From: Palsa-504 sp963822765
GTDB lineage: Bacteria > Actinomycetota > Actinomycetes > Streptosporangiales > Streptosporangiaceae
Assembly: GCA_963822765.1 (NCBI GenBank)
Contig: CAWGJL010000034.1
Coordinates: forward strand, 29,583-93,582
Direction: 5' to 3'
DNA length: 64,000 nucleotides
Within the stretch, counting starts at the first letter, position 1. The number at the start of each line of letters is the position of its first letter. Positions 17,011 through 25,599 of this stretch are shown here, in pieces. The notes under the pieces were generated by a model. It was given only the letters and a program-made list of their open reading frames with translations. It ran no database searches and was not told the origin of the DNA. The position numbers and the translations under genes were made by a program.

Positions 17011-18955
17011 GTGCCCCCGGAACCGGTTTCCCCCGACCCCGGGCCGTCCTGCCCGGACTGGATGGACGACCCGGCCTACCTGGCCATGCGGGCTGCGGAC
17101 ACCGATCCCGGCGACCTGGACCTGAGACGACCCCGACGACGACCCGCCGCCGGAGGTGGATGACGGGCGAGCTGGCCGCTGAGGCGGCGCAGATCGATCG
17201 CTGGCCAGGGACGGGCCGCGGCGGTGATGGCCAGGCTGGGCCTGACCGCGGCGATGGCCGCGGACGCCGCGGCGGCGCTGGGGCGGCGGGGTCCGGGGAT
17301 GCCGGGGTCCGCGCAGAGCTTCCCCGGGGTATACGCCAGCCGGTCCTCCGGGTTCGCGTCGGGGAAGCCGCTGGATACCGCGCCCGGGTGCCTGGTGCTG
17401 GGCCAGTTCGCGGAGGAGGCGGCCGGGCCGGATGACCGGTACCCGGGCGCCTCCGATGATGAGCTGGGCGGGGCGATCTGCGCGTGGGACCGGGTCGAGG
17501 CCTACGCCAGCAGCCGCAAGCACGCCGCGGCCGCCGAGCTGATCCGCCGCCGCCCGGCCGAGGGATGCGCACCTGCGGGCCCGGCGCGGATGCCGGAGGC
17601 GTGCGATGAGTTCACCGCCCGGGAGCTGGGCTCGATCCTGGGTGAGTCCCGGGCGGCGGCCGAGGACATGCTGTCCCTGGCGGAGGAGCTGGAGGTCAAC
17701 CTGCCCGGCACCAAGGCGGCGTTCCGGGCCGGGATCCTGGGTCAGCGCAAGGCCGCGATCATCGCCTCGGCCACCGCGGTGCTGGACCCCGGGGAGGCCC
17801 GGGCCGCCGAGGCGATGGTGCTGGGCCGGGCCGGGACGCTGACCCCGCCCGGGCTGCGCGCCGCGATCGACCGCGCCGTCATGGAGGTCGCCCCGGGCAA
17901 GGCGCAAAAGCGCCGCGAGCATGAGGCGAAGAGGACCCGGGTGGAGCGGTGGGCCGAGGCGATCGGGGAACGCGGGGCTGGCCGGGCGGGAACTGCCGCC
18001 CGCGCAGGTGCTGGCCGCGGACCAGCGGGTCACCGCATGGGCCAAGGAACTGCGCAAGGCCGGGGTAGAAGGCGGCATGGACGCGCTGCGGGCCCGGGCC
18101 TACCTGGACATCTTGCTCGGCATGGACTCCCGGCCCCTCGGCAGCCGCACGGACGCACCCGCCAGCCCCAGGACCCCGCCCAGCCCCAGGACCCGCCGCC
18201 CAGCTCCGAGGCCCGGGCTCCGGACCGGCTACCGGGTCCGGGCGGGCCGCTGGCCGGGGTGATCCCGCCCGGGTTCGCCGGGCACGTGAACCTCACCATT
18301 CCCGCGGCCACCCTCATCGGGCGCGCGGACCGGCCCGGCGAGCTCGGCGGGATCGGGCCTATCGACCCCGACCTGGCCCGGGACCTGGCCGCCGCCGCGG
18401 CGCGTAACCCCCGGTCCACCTGGTGCGTGACCGTCACCGACCAGGACGGGCACGCGGTCGGGCACGGCTGCGCCCGCCCCGCGACACGGCGAAAACCAGA
18501 CGGGCCTGACCCGCCGGGCGGCCCATCGTTCACCTTCACCCCCACCGATCAGCCCGGCCCGCCCGGCGGGTACGGCACCTGGCGGTTCACCACCGGGCAG
18601 CAGGACCTGCTGATCAAGATCGGGCCGCTGCCCACCGGAGACTGCGATCACCGGTGGCAAGCCCAGGGCCACGATCCCGGGGTCATGCTCCGGCACCTGA
18701 CCGAGGTCCGGCACGCGACCTGCACCGGACCCGGCTGCCGGCGGCCCGCAGCCCGATGCGATTTCGAGCACAACGTTCCGTATGAGGCCGGTGGCCGGAC
18801 GTGCATGTGCAACGGCGGCCCGAAATGCCGGTACGACCACCGGCATGAAGCAGCACCCGCGGTGGAACGCCGAGCAGCTTCCCGGCGGATACATGCGGTG
18901 GACCACCCCGTCGGGACGGCAGTACACCACCGAGCCGACCCGCTATCCCATCTAG
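17011..18955 (+). pseudogene. DUF222/13E12-type HNH endonuclease, multiply frameshifted
   Basis: A GTG at 17011 behind GGAG starts a family-typical N-terminus (CPDWMDDPAYLAMRAAD). The DUF222 helical domain follows at 17220-18130 (ARELGSILGESRAAAEDML, LPGTKAAFRAGILGQRKA). An HNH module lies at about 18710-18840 (CTGPGCRRPAARCDFEHN, CRYDHR), and the tail reads PGGYMRWTTPSGRQYTTEP to a TAG at 18953. At least four frame changes are needed (near 17130-17220, 17985, 18150 and 18845). Members of this family are abundant, often repeated nuclease-like genes in actinobacteria. The product cannot be made intact from this sequence. Confidence 0.8.
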
Positions 18956-18992
18956 CTGCCCGACCTGGTGCTGACCCTCAACGTCGCCCGTC

Positions 18993-20150
18993 TTACCGGT
19001 AATCGCGGAAGAACGCGGCCAGGTCGGTGACGAACAGCCCGGGTTCTTCCAGCGAGGGGAAGTGGCCTCCGGCCGGCATCTGGGTCCAGCGCGTGATGGT
19101 GTACAGCCGTTCCGCCCATGACCGGGGCACCCGGCGCACGTCGCGCGGGTAGACCGCGCATCCGGTGGGGACCTGCACCCGGGGCGGCGGCGGGAAGGTC
19201 CGCTTCTGCTCGGCCCATTCCGCGTACAGCCGGGCCGCCGACGCGATCGTCCCGGTCAGCCAGTAGGTGGTCACGTTGGCCAGCAACTCGTCCTTGGTGA
19301 ACCGGCGCTCGACGTCGCCGCCGCAGTCGCTGAACGACCGGAACATCTCGACCAGCCACGCGGCCAGCCCGGCGGGGGAGTCGTTCACGGCGAAGGCCAG
19401 GGTGTGCGGCCGGGTGGTGTTCAGCGGCAGGTGGATGACGGTCCCGGCCGCCTGGTGGGCGGCCCAGTCGCGCAGCCCCTGGCGCTCGCTGTCGCTGAGC
19501 CCGGCCTCAGGGTCCCCGTCCGGCGGGTCGCCGAGCGGCATCGTGAGGTAGAGCGCGCACACGCCCGTCCCCGCGCCGGACCGGACCAGGTCGGTGCTGA
19601 TGATGGCGCCCCAGTCCCCGCCGGCGGCGCCGTACCGCTGGTAGCCAAGCCGCTGCATCAGCAGCGCGAACGCGGCCGAGATCCGCCGCACGTTCCAGCC
19701 CGGGCCGACGGTGGGCCCGGAGAATCCGTACCCGGGGATCGACGGGCAGACGACATGGAAGGCGTCGCGGGCGCGGCCGCCGTGCCGCACCGGGTCGCGC
19801 AGCGGCTCGATGACCTTCTCGAACTCGAACACCGAACCCGGCCAGCCGTGCACGAGCAGCAGCGGCAGCGCTCCCGGCTCCGGCGAGCGGGCGTGGATGG
19901 CGTGGATCCGCTGGCCGTCGACGTCCATCGCCACCTGGCCGAAGCCGTTCAGCCGCGCCTCGCATGCCCGCCAGTCAAAGTCCTCCCGCCAGTACCGGCA
20001 CAGTTCTTCCAGATACGGCCGGCTAGGCCCGTAGGTCCAGCCGGAGCCGGGGAACTCGTCCAGCCACCGGGTCCGGGCCAGCCGCTCGCGCAGGTCGTCG
20101 AGGTCACGCTGCGGAACATGCAGCTCGAACGGCGAGATCTCAGCGGACAC
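18993..20150 (-). CDS. Epoxide hydrolase (EHN-type alpha/beta hydrolase)
   Basis: A 385-residue epoxide hydrolase, converting an epoxide to a diol. The N-terminal EHN region (FELHVPQRDLDDLRERLART) precedes the alpha/beta core. HGWPGS supplies the oxyanion hole, GGDWGA the nucleophilic Asp, and MPAGGHFPSLEEP the late His. The start is GTG at 20150; the longer upstream frame has no family similarity. The stop of the CMD gene lies 5 bp upstream, so it is in one operon with 20156-23291. In this setting it could open an epoxide made by the Rieske oxygenase or a P450. Confidence 0.9.
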   Translation of the reverse strand: MSAEISPFELHVPQRDLDDLRERLARTRWLDEFPGSGWTYGPSRPYLEELCRYWREDFDWRACEARLNGFGQVAMDVDGQRIHAIHARSPEPGALPLLLVHGWPGSVFEFEKVIEPLRDPVRHGGRARDAFHVVCPSIPGYGFSGPTVGPGWNVRRISAAFALLMQRLGYQRYGAAGGDWGAIISTDLVRSGAGTGVCALYLTMPLGDPPDGDPEAGLSDSERQGLRDWAAHQAAGTVIHLPLNTTRPHTLAFAVNDSPAGLAAWLVEMFRSFSDCGGDVERRFTKDELLANVTTYWLTGTIASAARLYAEWAEQKRTFPPPPRVQVPTGCAVYPRDVRRVPRSWAERLYTITRWTQMPAGGHFPSLEEPGLFVTDLAAFFRDYR

Positions 20151-20155
20151 GCGCC

Positions 20156-20620
20156 TCAGCGCCGCCGGTAGCCGGTCGCCTGACCGCCGGAGTCGAAGCC
20201 GAACAGCGCGACCCCGTCCGCGTCGGTCACCAGCCGGTCGGCGCCGTCGGTGCCCAGCGCCACCTTGATCTTCTGCGTGCTCCACTTGGTGATGTCCAGG
20301 CACAGCGAGGCCAGCTCGGCCGGCCCGAACGACGCCCGGGCCTGCCCGGCCACGACCCCGGACAGCAGCGAAGGCTGGGTGATGAACGCGTCGGTGACGC
20401 GCAGCGCCACCTTGGCCCGCTCCGGCAGGTCACTGCGCTCGTAGAAGTCGACCTTGGCCGTCATGTCCTCGTCCACCCCGGCCGCCCGCGAGTCGGCCAG
20501 CCGCAGCGTCTGGCAGATCCGGCAGTTGTGGGTCCGCGCGCACCGCAGCCGGACCAGTTCGGTGGTTACCGGGTCGAGCGCGCTGCTCCGCACCACCGCC
20601 GCCTGGTACGCGTTCAGCAA
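20156..20620 (-). CDS. Carboxymuconolactone decarboxylase/AhpD-like protein
   Basis: A 154-residue CMD-family protein with NAYQAAVVRSSALDPVTTEL and the AhpD-type CxxC motif (RTHNCRICQTLRLADSRAAG). Such proteins are decarboxylases, peroxidases or disulfide reductases. The apparent start is a TTG at 20620 inside the end of the next gene upstream. In the same frame family-like residues continue upstream of that TTG, so the true N-terminus may be lost to an indel, or the two CMD frames may once have been one protein. Confidence 0.8.
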   Translation of the reverse strand: MLNAYQAAVVRSSALDPVTTELVRLRCARTHNCRICQTLRLADSRAAGVDEDMTAKVDFYERSDLPERAKVALRVTDAFITQPSLLSGVVAGQARASFGPAELASLCLDITKWSTQKIKVALGTDGADRLVTDADGVALFGFDSGGQATGYRRR

Positions 20621-21099
20621 CCCGGCCGCCGATGCATCCGAACCGCAGACGAGCCACCCGGCACCCCCGCAAACGCGTCATCCAGCAGCCGGGCCGCGAT
20701 CAGCTGCAGCCGCTGGGTGAACTCGACCACGTAGATCGCCGTCACCAGCTCCCGCGCGCCGTCCGCGCCGAACCGCGCGGTCAGCCCCTCCCGCATCTCC
20801 TCGGTCGTCCCGCTGACGTCGATCACGAACTGCTCGGCAAAGTCCACCACGTCCTGCTCCGCAACCAAGGAAGCCGAGGAAGCCGAGGCAGCCGGGGAAG
20901 CCGCCAACGCAACCACGCCCGGGTTCCCGATGAGCTGCGCCACCCGAACCCGCACCAGCTCCAGCAGCACCGGGTCGCCGGCCTGCCAGACCCGCTCGTT
21001 CAGCGCGGTCAGCAGCCCGCAGGCCTCGGGCCGGAGCCGCGACAACCCCGCGGGCAGCCCCCAGGCCACCTCCGCCTCGGAAAAGTTACTGGTCGTCAT
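20614..21099 (-). CDS. CMD-like (carboxymuconolactone decarboxylase fold) protein
   Basis: A 161-residue helical protein (LLTALNERVWQAGDPVLLEL, VRVAQLIG, AEQFVIDVSG, ELVTAIYVVEFTQRL) that resembles an AhpD/CMD domain but lacks the CxxC pair. An Ala/Ser-rich repeat (ASPAASASSAS) interrupts the middle. It overlaps the downstream CMD gene by 7 bp and the upstream SnoaL gene by 14 bp, so all are translated together. It may be a non-catalytic partner of the CxxC-containing protein. Confidence 0.68.
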   Translation of the reverse strand: MTTSNFSEAEVAWGLPAGLSRLRPEACGLLTALNERVWQAGDPVLLELVRVRVAQLIGNPGVVALAASPAASASSASLVAEQDVVDFAEQFVIDVSGTTEEMREGLTARFGADGARELVTAIYVVEFTQRLQLIAARLLDDAFAGVPGGSSAVRMHRRPGC

Positions 21100-21490
21100 G
21101 GCGATCCTCCCGGTCCTCGCGTCCCTGCCGGAACAGCTGCGCCTCTATCGGCATGCCGGCGCCGAGCGGCTCGGTGCGGGTCCACTCGTGCACGCAGACC
21201 CGGTGCACGATGGCCCACCGCCCGTCCCGGCATTCGTACCGGTCCAGGTACCGGCCCCACCAGGTGTCCAGCTGCCGGCCGCCGTCGACGGCGCGCAGCA
21301 GGTACGTCACGTTGTAGACCTCGCCGGTGGCGTGGCTGTCGTCGATGAGGTCGATCGCGTGGTTGAGCACGCAGTGCATGGTCGCTTCGTACCGGCGGTG
21401 GGATCGCACCACCCGCGCGCACAGGTCCGCGGCCGGTCCCACGAACACGCCGTGGTCGTCGGTGGCGTCGTCATGGTAGGCGCTGCGCAT
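21086..21490 (-). CDS. SnoaL-like protein, N-terminus probably frameshifted
   Basis: 134 residues read as a SnoaL_4 domain (MRSAYHDDATDDHGVFVG, YNVTYLLRAVDGGRQLDTWW, RYECRDGRWAIVHRVCVHEW). In-frame codons upstream of the ATG at 21490 still look like the family's first helix (AIRQAALRYCRGVDRLDAEL) but meet no start before a stop. A neighbouring frame has a GTG near 21620, so an indel near 21565 probably hides the true start. The gene sits between the CMD pair and the Rieske oxygenase, where SnoaL-like proteins often serve as small partner subunits. Confidence 0.75.
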   Translation of the reverse strand: MRSAYHDDATDDHGVFVGPAADLCARVVRSHRRYEATMHCVLNHAIDLIDDSHATGEVYNVTYLLRAVDGGRQLDTWWGRYLDRYECRDGRWAIVHRVCVHEWTRTEPLGAGMPIEAQLFRQGREDREDRHDDQ

Positions 21491-21621
21491 CAGCTCGGCA
21501 TCCAGGCGGTCGACCCCGCGGCAGTAGCGCAGCGCAGCCTGCCGGATCGCCTCGGCGGCAGCTGCCCGGGCGACGGCGCCTCGGCGGCGGCTCCGGCAGC
21601 CGCCGTATCAGCGGGCGGCAC

Positions 21622-21915
21622 TTAGCGCTCCGACGGCATGTCGAGGACCCGGCTGATCCGGTGGTGGCTGGACGGCCGGGGCGCCGCGACCCAGACGCAC
21701 AGCTCGGGGTCGGCCTCGAACAGCGTGCCTTCCACGTACCGGCCGCTGGGCGTGAACCGGCCCCACCGGGTCCCCATGGTGACGTGCACGGTGCCGTCCC
21801 CGTTGTCGGCGTAGTAGGCGTTCGGGTTGAGCGGGTGCCTGATGGAGCCGGGCCGCGGCACCGCCGGCCCGGCCGTCGCCGTTGGCCCGGCCGTCGCCGC
21901 CCGCCCGCCCGGCAC
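21622..21915 (-). CDS. Small protein associated with the Rieske oxygenase
   Basis: A frame of 97 codons from a GTG at 21915, 20 bp past the Rieske stop. The first 30 residues are low-complexity Gly/Ala/Pro. The conserved-looking part reads HPLNPNAYYADNGDGTVHVT, then GTRWGRFTPSGRYVEGTLFE, a short beta-rich unit ending MPSER. No named family comes to mind. Its position directly after an oxygenase alpha subunit suggests an accessory role. The start is uncertain because of the repeats. Confidence 0.6.
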   Translation of the reverse strand: MPGGRAATAGPTATAGPAVPRPGSIRHPLNPNAYYADNGDGTVHVTMGTRWGRFTPSGRYVEGTLFEADPELCVWVAAPRPSSHHRISRVLDMPSER

Positions 21916-21935
21916 CGCCCGGCCGTCGCCGTCGA

Positions 21936-23291
21936 CTACTGGCCGATCCACCTGGTCAGAAGGTCGTGCCGCCACGTGATCATGCCCTCCTGGAATCTGG
22001 ACGCGGTGACGTACTGGCGCCGCGTGGTCTCCAGGCCGCGCTGTACCGCCTCCATGTTGAACGTGTCCTGCTCCATGACCAGGCCGAGCGTCTGCAGCTC
22101 GGGCGCGTTCGTCCACGGCTCGCCGAAGCCGAGCTCGGTGATCTGCGCGGTGGGCGGCCGCTCGCCCCGGTACGGGGTGAGGAACATGACCTCGAAGATC
22201 GACTCGTTGTGCCGGTCGCCGTTGGGGCGGAACCGGTACACGATCCGGTTGTAGCCGCCCCAGGGGTGCAGGTTCGGGAACACCGCGTAGTTCCAGTGAT
22301 CGACGAGCTCGGCGTCGCAGATGTCATCCGCCTCGTCGCCCATCACCTGGCGCCACCGCTCCCGGCCGGCTTCCGCCATCGCGTCGCGGGCGGTGCTGCG
22401 CTGGCCGAACGGGATGGGCAGGTCCTCGCCCTCGCGCACGTCCAGCATGCGTTTGAGGATGTCCGCCTCGAGCGCCTCGCCGGGCAGGTCCTCGATCGGC
22501 GTCCCCGACGGGCTGATCTGCCGCGAATAGTTACCGTAGACGTCGACCGCGGCGTTGGCGTCGCCCACGTACGGGGCCGACTGGGGATGCGTGGCGCCCA
22601 GATGCAGCCCCTCGTCGAACGCCTCCTGCGCCACCTTCCAGTTGCACCGGATCTTCTTGGCCACGTGGGCCTGCACGTAGCGGTGCTCGAAGTCCCAGCG
22701 GGCGAAGTGATCCGGCAGGGTGCCCAGGAACGCCTCGAACGGCTCGGCGTCCGGGTCGGGGTTGATGAACACGAACCCGCCCCACACGCCGACCTTGGCC
22801 TCGGGCAGCGCCCAGGCGTCGCGGTTCGCCTCGATCTCGGGGAACTCCGACGGTGCCGGCGTGTAGCGCAGGCTGCCGTCCAGCCGCCAGGTGAAGCCGT
22901 GGAAGCTGCACCGGAACTCACTGCACCGGCCGTCGTAGTCCTTCAGCGCCCGGCCGCGGTGCAAGCAGGCGTTGACGAACGCCTTGATCCCGTCGCGGGT
23001 CCGGACCACCAGGTAGGAGTCGCCCGCGATGTCGTACACCACGTAGCTGCCGACGTCCGGGAGGTTCTCCTCGCGGCAGGCCATCTGCCAGACCTTGCGC
23101 CACAGCCGGGTGCGCTCGAGCTCGTGCCACTCGCGGCTGGTGTACCTGGTTACCGGAATCTGCGTGCTGTCCGGCTCGTAGATGAATCGTTCGCGCAGGT
23201 ACGCCGGAGGCGGGTGCGGGTCGTCCAGGACGAGGTCGTACCAGAGTGTGGTCCGCTTGGCGCGCTCTTCCACGCGAGGCGCGGTCGTCAT
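21936..23291 (-). CDS. Rieske [2Fe-2S] ring-hydroxylating oxygenase alpha subunit
   Basis: A 451-residue oxygenase. The Rieske domain binds [2Fe-2S] through CLHRG (Cys109, His111) and CSFHG (Cys128, His131). The catalytic domain has EGLHLGATHP, which supplies the two His ligands of the mononuclear iron. It would hydroxylate an aromatic or steroid-like substrate with electrons from a separate reductase, which is not in the window. GGAGG lies only 1 bp before the ATG at 23297 but 7 bp before the ATG at 23291, so the latter is chosen. It is the first gene of an operon running down to 18993. Confidence 0.93.
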   Translation of the reverse strand: MTTAPRVEERAKRTTLWYDLVLDDPHPPPAYLRERFIYEPDSTQIPVTRYTSREWHELERTRLWRKVWQMACREENLPDVGSYVVYDIAGDSYLVVRTRDGIKAFVNACLHRGRALKDYDGRCSEFRCSFHGFTWRLDGSLRYTPAPSEFPEIEANRDAWALPEAKVGVWGGFVFINPDPDAEPFEAFLGTLPDHFARWDFEHRYVQAHVAKKIRCNWKVAQEAFDEGLHLGATHPQSAPYVGDANAAVDVYGNYSRQISPSGTPIEDLPGEALEADILKRMLDVREGEDLPIPFGQRSTARDAMAEAGRERWRQVMGDEADDICDAELVDHWNYAVFPNLHPWGGYNRIVYRFRPNGDRHNESIFEVMFLTPYRGERPPTAQITELGFGEPWTNAPELQTLGLVMEQDTFNMEAVQRGLETTRRQYVTASRFQEGMITWRHDLLTRWIGQ

Positions 23292-23426
23292 GCGCATGCC
23301 TCCATCGCGGTACTTACTTTAGACAGACTCAATATACAAAGATACCATCGACACTGTCGAGCATAAACTTCGCTCTTCAACCACCCCGCGCTCGGGGGCG
23401 CGGCCGACCTGCTCGTGAGGTGATCG

Positions 23427-24266
23427 ATGGCCGCCAGTCCCGCCGTGCCTCTCGGCTACACCTTGTGGGCGGGCACCGTCGGCTTCACCTCACCGCTGGC
23501 CGAGCGTTTTGCCGCCGCCGCGGCGACCGGCTGCCGGCAGGTTACGCTCAGCCCGCCCGACGTCCTGCGTGCGGCAAAAGACGGGACGACCGCCGCCGAG
23601 ATCGGGCGGCAGGCCCGGGACCTCGGCCTGGACCTGGTCATCGATCCGGTCATGAACTGGTATCCCGACCGCGAGCCGTCGCCGTCGCGGTTCGCCGGCG
23701 TGAGCACCGACGACGCGCTGCGGATGTGCGAGGCGCTGGGCGTCACCTCGCTGTCGGCCATCGCCACCGCCAGCAGCGACCTGCCGGTCCCCGAACTCGC
23801 CGGGTCCTTCGCCCGGCTCTGCGACCGCGCCGCCGGCTTCGGCGCCCAGGTCCACCTGGAGTTCATCCCGTTCACCATCGTCCGCACCCTGCGGATCGCC
23901 TGGGACCTGGTCCGCGCCGCCGACCGCCCCAACGGCGGCCTGGTCTTCGACACCTGGCACTTCTTCCGCGGCGAGCCCCAGTTCGACGTGCTCGAAACCA
24001 TCCCCGGCGACCGGATCTTCCAGATCCAGCTCGACGACGCGCGAGCCGAGCCGACGGGCACGCTCCGCGAGGAAACCCAGCACCGCCTGCTCCCCGGCGA
24101 CGGCGAACTGGACCTGGTCACCGCCATCCGCACCCTGCACCGGATCGGCGCGCTGCGCTGGGTCGGCCCCGAGGTGATCAGCCCTCAGCTGGCCGCCCTC
24201 CCGGTCCTGGACGCCGCTACCCTGGCCCTGGACCGCACCCGCGCGTTCCTCGCCGCGGCCCTCTAG
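23427..24266 (+). CDS. Sugar phosphate isomerase/epimerase-type TIM-barrel protein
   Basis: A 279-residue protein of the xylose-isomerase-like (AP_endonuc_2) family. Likely metal ligands are Glu in HLEFIPF, Asp and His in VFDTWHFF, and Glu in GPEVISP. Such proteins isomerise sugars or dehydrate ring compounds in catabolic clusters. The start at 23427 is preceded by a GTGAGGTGATCG stretch (GAGGTG). It is divergent from the Rieske operon across 135 bp that must hold both promoters. Its stop shares CTAG (24263-24266) with the convergent TPR remnant. Confidence 0.85.
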   Translation: MAASPAVPLGYTLWAGTVGFTSPLAERFAAAAATGCRQVTLSPPDVLRAAKDGTTAAEIGRQARDLGLDLVIDPVMNWYPDREPSPSRFAGVSTDDALRMCEALGVTSLSAIATASSDLPVPELAGSFARLCDRAAGFGAQVHLEFIPFTIVRTLRIAWDLVRAADRPNGGLVFDTWHFFRGEPQFDVLETIPGDRIFQIQLDDARAEPTGTLREETQHRLLPGDGELDLVTAIRTLHRIGALRWVGPEVISPQLAALPVLDAATLALDRTRAFLAAAL

Positions 24267-24780
24267 CCGGCGAACTGCCTGCAGCTGGCGAGTTCCTGGT
24301 AAGCGGCGACGGTCATGGGGTGGTCCTCGCCGAAGTGCTCGAGCCACGCTTCGGCATTTGCTTGCAGTAGCGGCGCGGCCTCGTCACGCCGGCCTGCCAG
24401 GCGATCGCCGATCCGAGCAGGGTGCCTGCCCGCAGCGTTGCGTAGTGCGCCGGGCCGTGCAGGCGTTCCGCTTCCGCGACCGTCGCCCGGGCCCGGGCCT
24501 CGGCTTCACCGGACATCCACAGGCCGAGCTCGGCGACGGCCAGATGGTTCTGCCTGCTGACGTCCGAGGGGGGGTGCCCGGGCGGGAGGTCCTGCAGTAG
24601 CTGTCGCGCGTCCTCATACCGGTGCTGGCCGTTGAGGCTGGCCGCCAGGCCGATCTGCACCGGAAGCAGGTGGTGGGCGGACACCCGAGCGAGGCCCTGG
24701 CCGCCCGTATCGCCGAACGCGCCTCGGCCTCGGCCTGCGGGTACCGGCCGCTTCCGTTCAGCACGCCCACCAGCCCGCAC
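24263..24780 (-). pseudogene. TPR (tetratricopeptide) regulator C-terminal remnant
   Basis: Three frames must be joined: GSGRYPQAEAEARSAI; then HRYEDARQLLQDLPPGHP with GEAEARARATVAEAERLHG; then QANAEAWLEHFGEDHPMTV to a TAG at 24263-24265. The repeats look like the C-terminal tetratricopeptides of large STAND/AfsR-type regulators. The rest of that gene is absent. Two or more indels and the missing N-terminus make it a pseudogene. Confidence 0.7.
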
Positions 24781-24786
24781 GTCCGC

Positions 24787-25599
24787 TCACCGCGCCAGGT
24801 ACCCGCCGTCCACGGCGAGCACGTGGCCCATCGTGTACGTCGATGCGTCCGAGCACAGCCACAGCACCGCGTTCGCGATCTCGTCCACCTGCCCGAACCG
24901 GCCGATCAGGCTCAGCTGGGCCAGCACGTCCGCCTCCGCAGAGCCACGGGCCGCCATCGCCCCGCGCAGCATCGGCGTGTCGATCGCGCCCGGCGCCACC
25001 GCGTTGATCCGGATGCCAGAACCTGCGTACTCGATCGCGGCCGCCTTGGTCATCCCGACCACGCCGTGCTTGGTCGCGGTGTACACCGACTGCTTGGGCC
25101 GCGGCCGGAACGAGTTCGTCGAGGCGATGTTGACGATCGCCCCGCCGCCGCGCTCCAGCATGGCCCGGATCTCGTACTTCAGGCACAAGAAGATCGACTT
25201 GAGGTTGACCGCCACCAGCCGGTCGAACGTGGCCTCCTCGCAGTCGGCCAGCGGCGTCGTCTCGGTCTCGATCGCGGCCGCGTTGCACGCGCAGTCCAGC
25301 CCGCCGAAGTTCGTCACGGCGGCATCCACCGCCGCCGAGACGTCCGCGGCAGCAGATACATCGGTCCGCACGAAGACGGCCGAGCCCCCGTCCTGCTTGA
25401 TCAAAGAGACGGTCTCCTCACCCCCCTCGGCCGCGATGTCGGCCGCCACCACCGCGGCGCCCGCCGCCGCGAACGCCCGCGCCGTGGCCCGCCCCATCCC
25501 GCCCGCCGCCCCGGTGACCAGCGCCACCTTCCCCTCGAAGGCCCCGGCAAAGGCCCCGGCCAAACCCCCGGCCAAGCCCCCGGCCAAACCCCCGCTCAC
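24787..25599 (-). CDS. SDR family oxidoreductase with Gly/Ala/Leu repeat leader
   Basis: A 270-residue classical SDR: TGAAGGMG at the cofactor site, CNAAAIE in the NAG position, Ser in NIASTNS and YTATK in the active site, and VDGGYLAR at the end. The first 20 residues are a repeat of GGLA/GAFA units that may be dispensable. The GTG at 25599 overlaps the stop of the flavoprotein gene (GTGA), so the two are coupled. It may reduce or oxidise the product of the KstD-like enzyme. Confidence 0.9.
   Translation of the reverse strand: MSGGLAGGLAGGLAGAFAGAFEGKVALVTGAAGGMGRATARAFAAAGAAVVAADIAAEGGEETVSLIKQDGGSAVFVRTDVSAAADVSAAVDAAVTNFGGLDCACNAAAIETETTPLADCEEATFDRLVAVNLKSIFLCLKYEIRAMLERGGGAIVNIASTNSFRPRPKQSVYTATKHGVVGMTKAAAIEYAGSGIRINAVAPGAIDTPMLRGAMAARGSAEADVLAQLSLIGRFGQVDEIANAVLWLCSDASTYTMGHVLAVDGGYLAR

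Noticed and set aside
22531..22911. Short antisense frames inside the Rieske gene
   Set aside because: Shadow frames with no start signal; the Rieske motifs fix the true frame.
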